A DNA stretch of 14,437 nucleotides from Phellopilus nigrolimitatus (taxonomy: Eukaryota; Basidiomycota; Agaricomycetes; Hymenochaetales; Hymenochaetaceae). Location of the stretch: assembly GCA_021029095.1 (NCBI GenBank), contig JAJOHG010000552.1, forward strand, positions 1 through 14,437. Reading direction: 5' to 3'. A program made the translations under genes and the position numbers. The notes beneath the pieces are model-generated. The model searched no databases and had not been told where the DNA came from. It worked only from the letters and a program-made list of their open reading frames with translations. This document shows positions 8,559 to 14,437 of the stretch, one piece after another. Numbering within the stretch: position 1 is the stretch's first letter; each line of letters starts with the position of its first letter.

Positions 8559-11399
8559 ATGTCCGCTTCTGGTGAGTAGTAGCTGCTCTCTGAAAGTGTC
8601 ACATATCCTGACTTTATGAACCTTTGCAGCAGAAACGGCGCAGCCGGACGAGTCGGCCCAGTCCGTGCATAGCACACCGTCCAAAGCCCGTCCCAAGTCA
8701 GAGAAATACACGAAAGAAAGCATGGACGACGATCTCGGAGAAGACGTTCTCAAATATACGTGCACCGGGATCCCTTTCAACGATTTCCTGAAACTTGCTT
8801 TCAATCTCACGGAAGAAGAACACGCTAAACTTCTGAATGACGTCGAAGTCTGGGCCGTACATAACAACGAGGAGTACAAGGCGGAGCTGAGAAAGTTTGT
8901 GGCTCACAAGGAAGAGAGACAGCTGTACAGTCCGTTCGTGAATATGGGGAATATGATTCTCAAACGTGCCGAATTGGAAAGAAACGTGGCGAACGAAAGG
9001 AGGATCAAGCTGCTTCAAGTTGAGAAGGAGAAGATGCCTGGCGGTTATGCGGACAGGAAACCCGATGTCGTGCTAGCTCCGGACAATGCCTACGGGAAAA
9101 AGGACATGGAGAAGGTCGACGCGGCTCGTCGGAAGGCTGAGAGGAAGCGCAAACACGAGGCAAGCGCGGGCGCGAAGGATGCCGTTGAAGCTGCAGAGGC
9201 CACTAACGCCATCCTGGACACAGGAGATGCGGACGCGAACGATGTCTCCGGCGCCCAGTCTAAGGATGTCATCGAGGCGGATTCAAGCGTCAAGGGCAAG
9301 TCCGAAGAACGAGGCGGATTGACACAGGTCCGAGTCAATTGGCTAAGTACATTGCTGCCCTTCGAATTCAAGCAAAAAGTTAATAGTACTTCGGAGACGG
9401 AAGACGAGGAGGGTGTTGGTAATGGAGGACGATCCGGGGAGATAGGGTCGGCAGACACATCGAGGTCAGGTAAAACGAGTAAAGGGAAAGGAAGGAAGCG
9501 CCCTGCAGAGGACGAAGCAGATGAAGAGTATTCGAGTGGGAAGCGCAGCTCGGCTAGTTCGTCCAAGCGTGGCAGGGGTAGTTCCTCCAAGCGCGGCACG
9601 AGCAGTTCCTCCAAGCGCGGCACGGGCAGTTCCTCCAAGCGCGACACGGGCAGTTCCTCCAAGCGCGGCACGGGTAGTTCCTCCAGACAACCTACAGGGA
9701 AGGCATCTAATTCTGGAAGGCCTAGGAAGTCGAGTGCGATTAAGATACCGCCCATGTCCACAGACGGAGGTCAAGGATCTTCGGGAGGACCGAGCAACAA
9801 CGGCGTGCCTCCCGACGATGTCTTTACGAACACGCCTGCATCTGAAGGTCCATCGGAAGTCGTCATGCGCTGCAGCGCTTATCGCGACCTTATGCCAGGA
9901 GCTACAGTGGGGCCTCCAGCATCCGTGATCATACCTAAAGCCCCCAAAACTCCCCATTCAGTGAGGGTCCAACTTGCAAGCTACGTTGCAGAGGTATTTA
10001 GCGCCCGCGGCGACCGTAAATTCGCCTTTGCAGTTCTTGTCGAGGGAAACAATATCACTTTGTTTTTCTACCATCGTTCGGCGATCATTGAAGCGGACCC
10101 TTTCGACATCGCGAGTAATCCGACATATTTCGCACTTCTTCTCCTTATGTTCTATCGCGACCTTCCTGACCTCGGTTTCAACGAGATCATGGGATACTGC
10201 AATCCATTCGATTTCACGGACGAATCTACAAACAAACTGCAATCTGGTCTGTTGGAACCTGTCAAAGGCTCGGACACACCGTTGGACATCAGCAAGATCG
10301 TTTTGGGGGAGAAGCTAGCCTCCCCCTACTGTTTAATTGGACGCGGAACGTCCGTCATCAAAGCGAACATAGATGGATATAAACTAGCGATCAAATTCAG
10401 TTGGCAAGCCAAGACTCGAAAAAACGAGGACGAATTCATCCTAAATGCGCGAACACTGGTCGATATCATCAAGCACATTCCGGAGATATTTGGGAAAGCT
10501 GTGGTGAATGACATGACACCGGTCGCCAAGCTCCGAGACGCCTGCATGAGAAAGGGCGAGATTTTCGAAGTGAGGGAGTTTCGGGCTCTCGTCATGAGGG
10601 AGTACTTTCCTATCTATATTCTCAAACCGAAGGATTTCTGGGCTGCGATAGTCCAGATTGTTAGATGTGAGTGATGTGTCTTCTTCGGCGCAGAGGTAGT
10701 TGTTGAACATTTATAGGTCTGCATACGCTATTCGTTCGATTGAAGATGCTGCACGGGGACATCAGTATCGGTAACATCGCGTACTATATCAATGACAAGA
10801 ACGAGATCGTCGCCGTCCTGCTCGATTTCGATCTGGCGTCGTACTTTCCGTTTAAGCAGTCAAGCAACCACCGCACAGGAACAGCGCCGTTCATGGCTCG
10901 AGAGGTGCTGAACCTAGACAACAAAGAATTTACCCGTGATTTTCATCATGATCTGGAGTCTGTCTTCTATACCGTTGTCTGGTACGGCGTTGGGTATTAT
11001 GGATACACGATACCCAAGAAGGGTGACGTTTTGGCTAAGTGGAGGAAGGGTTCTTGGGGTGACATTATGGAGGCAAAAGAGATATTCATCACCAGCGAAG
11101 GGACCGGACCAAGCTCAATGAAAAGAGTCTTTAAGTATATCGAAGACAAGGAAATTCGCATTCACTGTCAAGGAATTGGAAAGTGTTTCTATGATGCGAG
11201 TGCAGTGGTCACTGCCCATAAAACGCTGGAAAACGAAAGGTGGTACGAGATGTCATTCGAGGAGAAATTGCTCGCAGACGATGCTACGGAGCAGGTGGCT
11301 GCTATCACTGCTCCCCCGGTTACTTATGTCAAGTGGATGAAAAGTTCTGGTGAAGATCCGTCGTGCACTTGCTGTCCGAAATCGGGCGACACGCAATGA
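8559..11399 (+). CDS. FunK1-like fungal protein kinase with long low-complexity insert
   Basis: Three exons: 8559-8571, 8630-10666 and 10717-11399, giving 910 residues. Introns are 58 and 50 nt, both with GTGAGT donors. The first exon encodes only M-S-A-S plus one base; its acceptor restores M-S-A-S-A-E-T-A-Q. Residues 1-130 are charged and mixed. Residues about 150-395 are low-complexity, with an 8-residue repeat S-S-S-K-R-G-T-G at about 314-361. The kinase-like part follows: G575-R-G-T resembles a glycine loop, A-I-K593 supplies the lysine, H696-G-D698-I-S..N703 is the catalytic loop, and D720-F-D-L-A replaces D-F-G. H-R-T-G-T-A-P-F-M-A-R-E corresponds to the activation/P+1 segment, and H-D-L-E-S-V-F-Y is the typical FunK1 F-helix. 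HxD, Asn and DFD are all present, so activity is possible. The C-terminus has a small C-x-C-C cluster. Cellular role is unknown; FunK1 kinases are expanded in mushroom-forming fungi. Confidence 0.88.
9556..9690 (+). repeat. 24-bp in-frame tandem repeat, about 5.5 copies
   Basis: Units start at 9556, 9580, 9604, 9628 and 9652, with a partial copy from 9676. The core is AGTTCCTCCAAGCGCGGCAC, followed by GGGT or GGGC. It encodes repeats of S-S-S-K-R-G-T-G inside the kinase linker. Inner copies differ by one or two bases, which suggests recent expansion, and the outer copies are more diverged. Confidence 0.92.
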
Positions 11400-11936
11400 C
11401 CCGTTTGCTCACGACGGTCTGCAAAGCATGAAGCTTACTCAGGAGTGCCGCTACTAGCGTTTCAACATAGATGTGTATTGTAACTTAGACAACATTGGAT
11501 CATAATCACTGTGTTTCGTTTGATCAGAAAGTATGTACAAGCGGAGGTACAAAAAGTGCGGCTTCGCCCCTTTTCTTGGACCAAACATAAATTCTAAAAT
11601 TATGTGCTCGTGTCTGTCGAAATGTAATATTCAAATCTCTCGTTTCATTGCCGATTTGATGGACCCTCTTATTTTGATGCTTGAAGGATCGGTTATATGG
11701 CGTTCAAAGTGTACATTTAATAAATACTACACAGACTTATTTTTTTCGCGCACTTTTTTCTTTTTCGCACACTTCAACTTTTCCGCAAACTTTAAACTTT
11801 TCCGCACATTTTAAGATTTTTACACACTTTCATTTAAATGCGCATTCATATTTCAAAAAACACCAATATACCCAATAAAATAAAATAAAAACGCATACAC
11901 ACAACATTGGTAGATATACTATGTAATGGCCTATTA
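11400..11936. other. AT-rich intergenic stretch
   Basis: Downstream of the kinase and tail-to-tail with the Hsp70 relic. It probably contains the kinase 3' UTR and ends in an AATAAAATAAAATAAAA-like run near 11874-11890. Open frames here consist of AT-rich repeats without recognisable protein sequence. A minisatellite is listed separately. Confidence 0.5.
11743..11833. repeat. Imperfect 18-nt tandem repeat, about five units
   Basis: Units at about 11743-11760, 11761-11778, 11779-11797, 11798-11815 and 11816-11833 share the pattern TTTTTCGCACACTTTAAA with substitutions and one length change. The run lies in AT-rich intergenic DNA. Confidence 0.7.
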
Positions 11937-11939
11937 AAT

Positions 11940-11990
11940 TAACTCGCTGGGCTCTTTGTCGTGGAAGAAGTCTGAGACGAGTTTCACGGA
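11940..11990 (-). pseudogene. Second short Hsp70-like fragment
   Basis: Reading the minus strand gives S-V-K-L-V-S-D-F-F-H-D-K-E-P-S-E-L, matching the Hsp70 segment [15 protein letters not shown]. The same segment lies at the 5' end of the larger relic (13536-13590), and the two share CTCGTCTCAGACTT exactly. Sequence on both sides is not recognisably Hsp70, so this is a small broken piece. Match length is limited, so confidence is moderate. Confidence 0.6.
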
Positions 11991-13042
11991 GTTTGGAGAC
12001 AGCTGCACCACGTCCAGGCCATGGTAGCGGAAGCATCACTAGTGCAGCTTGCGCAGAGTACATCGACGCGGGCCTGCTGACACCCTCACCGCAGTGAATG
12101 CTGGGTCCGCCGTGATGCCCGGTGTACTGGTAATTGGTCGCAGCGGCAGAGGAAGGGATGCGAGTGGTGAGGGTGTGGGGGTGTGTGCATTGATGACAAA
12201 AGAGAGATGGGGAAAAACGAAGCAGCATTGACAATGCCTAGCAGTCGTACAACACACGACCTCCTCAACAATGGGGCCGTCCACTGATGCGCCTGGAGTT
12301 CCACTTGCTCCAAGGAAGCCATACACATCCGGGAAGCCGCCTGCGCTAAGCGCTCCACCCGCACCTGCAGATTGGTAGAACTTCTGCATAATCGGGCCCA
12401 CGATGCCCTCAAGCTCATTCTGCTTCTCGTACTCCTTTGATGCCTCCTGCGAGTTATCGAGCCACGAATTTGCCTCATTCACTGCGGTCTTGAGGCACGC
12501 CTTGTCATTCGCTTCGAACTTGTCCTTCATCTTCTCACCCATGATCGGGTTGCGCAGGTTGTATGCGTAGGACTCGAGGCCGTTCTTGATGGTGAAGTGG
12601 AAGTGTGCTTCCACATCCTCAGCTATAAGGAAAACACAGTCAGAATTTATTATGGATGATAGAAGTAGATATTTGCTTACACTTGTACTTCTCGGCATCG
12701 CTGACCATATGCTTGATCTCCTCCTTTGCATCTTGTCGTTGGTGATTGTATGTGGTTCGACTTTCCATTCCTCTTGCCCAAGGCGGACATGTTGAGGATA
12801 CCACTGGTGTCAATGTCGAAAGGTGACCTCAACCTGAGGAACTCAACGCGCTGCCCACGCAACACGCGTGCTGCAGCACGTGGCTTAGGCAAGATACCGA
12901 ACTTGCAGTGGAGGTTGTTGTCCTTTGTACACGTTCGCTTGCCCTTGAAAACCTGGATAAGGACACCAAGCTGATTGTCGGCGTACGTCAAGAAGATTTC
13001 AAACTTCTTCATTGGGACAGTCGTACTGTGCTTGATGAGCAC

Positions 13043-13124
13043 GCCCGGACGCAAACAAGCTGTTACACCACCAGCGGATCATTAAGGGCCCGTCGCTCGC
13101 GCCGAAGCAGATGCCAATGAAACC
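13043..13124 (-). other. 82-nt unidentified insert inside the Hsp70 relic
   Basis: Lies between the Hsp70 motifs G-G-V-M and L-I-K-H, where normal Hsp70 has only Thr-Pro. On the minus strand it is open and starts [12 protein letters not shown], which faintly recalls the first phosphate-loop strand of Hsp70-like proteins (I-G-I-x-F-G). It lacks an AG acceptor at its end, so it does not look like an intron. Origin is not known. Confidence 0.4.
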
Positions 13125-13235
13125 CATAACACCACCGGCCGTTTTGATACCGAGCAAGAGCAGTGCGACATCGAGGAGAAGAAGGTCCTGAGTCTTCTTG
13201 GAAGTGTCACCATTGGGGACGGCAGCTTGGACGGC

Positions 13236-13476
13236 CGCCGCCGGCTTCCTCTTTACAGCGGAGGCGTTTTCCCGGCTGGAGCAAACAAGAGAAGGATGAA
13301 TCAAAAAGCAAAATGAGGGGAGGACAGCGAGAACACACCTCAAGCCATTCTTGAAGCGACGGGGAAACACCTTTGAGGTAGCGCGTGCGGCCCGAGCCCG
13401 TCGTCTTGCGGCACTTCACCTTCAGACCCCACTCGAACGACCGGATCTTTGCAGACGGGTACTCGCACTGTGCACA
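13236..13476 (-). pseudogene. Ribosomal protein eL37 gene fragment nested in the Hsp70 relic
   Basis: The minus strand reads [17 protein letters not shown] (second half of the eL37 zinc finger onward), then [13 protein letters not shown]. After a one-base frame change comes [21 protein letters not shown] intron follows (13338-13276, 63 nt). The frame then gives [12 protein letters not shown], an eL37-like basic tail, and runs without a stop into Hsp70 V-Q-A-A. The first half of the zinc finger and the start codon are absent. T-rich sequence upstream (13477-13500) may be the end of a lost intron. The retained intron means the piece was copied from genomic DNA. The gene is broken and cannot encode a ribosomal protein. 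Confidence 0.8.
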
Positions 13477-13591
13477 GGCAAGAACGAAAAAAAGGTGGGA
13501 TGCAGCACCGTACGTGACGGCCTCGTCGGAGTTGATGGACTTGTTGGGTTCCTTGCCGTTGAAAAAGTCTGAGACGAGCTTCTTGCCACGG

Positions 13592-14437
13592 AAAGTCGCC
13601 ACTGCTGGCAAGTTACTAGTCCTCGTTTCTCGCTGGTGTTGACCACGCCGTGCGGTCTAATCGGCTTCCTCGACCTGACATTCGACCTCACCATGGTGAA
13701 AACGTACAAAAAGAGAATACCGCACTTCTTGCTGCAAACTACTACTAGCTTTCGAATCACAATCAGCAGCGCGAGGATAAGTAGTCGGGAGAAATTAGGT
13801 TGCCATGCGGAGACGGGGCTTAGAAGGAGGTTTGAGCAAAGATGAGCGACGAAAGGTGTGTGCTGGCTCGCGTTAGATCTCCTGTTGACGTTTAGAATTG
13901 CATGCTTGCGCATATTTGAAGCTCGAATCTCAATTGGAGAAACTGAAACTCGGCCCTGGTCTTTGACCTTGTCTGGAATCTTGGCTTCTGCGGGAAACGC
14001 TGGCTAGGGCGGTTAAATGACTTGGTGCAGTTTCGCCGTACGTCGACAGCACCAGTGTTGAGGTGGACTTGGTCACGAAGACCAAGGGAAAGCGATGATT
14101 CTTTCAGCACATCGATCCGAATCCCTGCCGTCGAAGCTACAAGTCAATAAGTGAAACTGAGCTCAGAAGGCTGTCCTCGCTCGCCTACTATCCGATGTTT
14201 CTGGTGCTATGAACAGGACTTCTTTTCTTCGATAGCCGTGATTTTCTGGGATTAATGTCTGTCGGGGCTTGCGCGACTGATTTAGACGCTGGCAGATCGA
14301 ATGAGTCTTTATGCGTTGGAAATAGTCCTCCCTCAGCTCAGATCTGATACAGAGGCAGGCTTACCTTTGATTTGAGAATACTGCTGTTGCTTGTTTTTCA
14401 CGGCCGAAATTTTTTGACGCCTTGACCAGCATACCAG
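13592..14437. other. No gene recognised
   Basis: Open frames on both strands are short or lack recognisable sequence. The 163-residue minus-strand frame at 13422-13913 is a shadow over the relic and unrelated DNA. I looked for the missing 5' half of Hsp70 and of eL37 here on the minus strand and saw neither. Base composition is mixed and no repeat stands out. Confidence 0.45.

Larger units (their letters stand above)
12258..13590 (-). pseudogene. Decayed, non-processed Hsp70 relic (3' part)
   Basis: Minus-strand pieces follow Hsp70 order. [17 protein letters not shown] and D-E-A-V-T-Y-G-A-A (13584-13501) form the end of the ATPase domain. After the eL37 insert come [19 protein letters not shown] and T-A-G-G-V-M (about 13235-13125). 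After an 82-nt foreign stretch come L-I-K-H-S-T-T-V-P and [13 protein letters not shown] (substrate-binding domain), F-D-I-D..G-I-L-N-M, and [15 protein letters not shown] in another frame. An intron (12680-12623, GTAAGC..TATAG) precedes the lid, L-E-S-Y-A-Y-N-L-R to G-P-I-V-E-E-V (12258). The ATPase domain up to about residue 340 is missing, frames shift several times, and the final Asp-stop is not found. The kept intron shows origin from genomic DNA rather than mRNA. An expressed chaperone is very unlikely. Confidence 0.88.

Noticed and set aside
9090..9761. 223-codon minus-strand frame with P-R-L-E-E-L-P repeats
   Set aside because: It is the antisense shadow of the 24-bp repeat in the kinase; the repeat length is a multiple of three, so the opposite strand also stays open.
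11533..11878. Open frames rich in F-x-H-F-x-F
   Set aside because: They are translations of the 18-nt AT-rich minisatellite and show no other coding features.
13072..13084. AGCGGATCATTAA, resembling the 3' end of 18S rRNA
   Set aside because: Only about ten bases match, the upstream sequence is not rRNA, and it lies within the insert of the Hsp70 relic.

Overview
The window looks like nuclear DNA of a filamentous basidiomycete, most likely an Agaricomycete. The reasons are short spliceosomal introns of about 50-140 nt with GT..AG ends, a secreted CE4 polysaccharide deacetylase split into eight exons, a FunK1-type fungal kinase, and an alpha/beta hydrolase of a type common in mushroom-forming fungi. 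No bacterial operon logic, rRNA, tRNA or CRISPR was found. Gene models come from reading splice sites by eye together with family knowledge; no search was run.

Layout. 1-718: no convincing gene. 719-1853 (+): single-exon protein of unknown function with two copies of a basic K-L-x-R-x-L-G motif, and a one-base frame break in a run of seven C. 1854-3349: gene-poor. 3563-4944 (+): secreted chitin/polysaccharide deacetylase, eight exons including a 9-nt microexon, with CCAAT and TATA elements upstream. 5529-6215 (-): 228-residue hypothetical protein with Cys pairs, convergent with the deacetylase. 6555-7795 (-): four-exon alpha/beta hydrolase with upstream ATGs. 8559-11399 (+): three-exon FunK1-like kinase of 910 residues with a 24-bp tandem repeat, divergent from the hydrolase. 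11400-11936: AT-rich spacer with an 18-nt minisatellite. 11937-13591 (-): decayed, non-processed Hsp70 relic. 13592-14437: no gene seen.

The most unusual item is the relic. An Hsp70 gene copy (end of the ATPase domain, substrate-binding domain, C-terminal lid, one intron) is interrupted between its Y-G-A-A and V-Q-A-A motifs by the 3' half of a ribosomal protein eL37 gene, in the same orientation and still carrying its own intron. Most replacements in both parts look like C-to-T or G-to-A changes, many at CpG. A second, short Hsp70-like fragment lies just downstream.

The genes do not form an evident pathway. The deacetylase probably acts on the cell wall or on external chitin. The hydrolase and kinase share a 763-bp divergent intergenic region, but nothing in the sequence shows that they cooperate.
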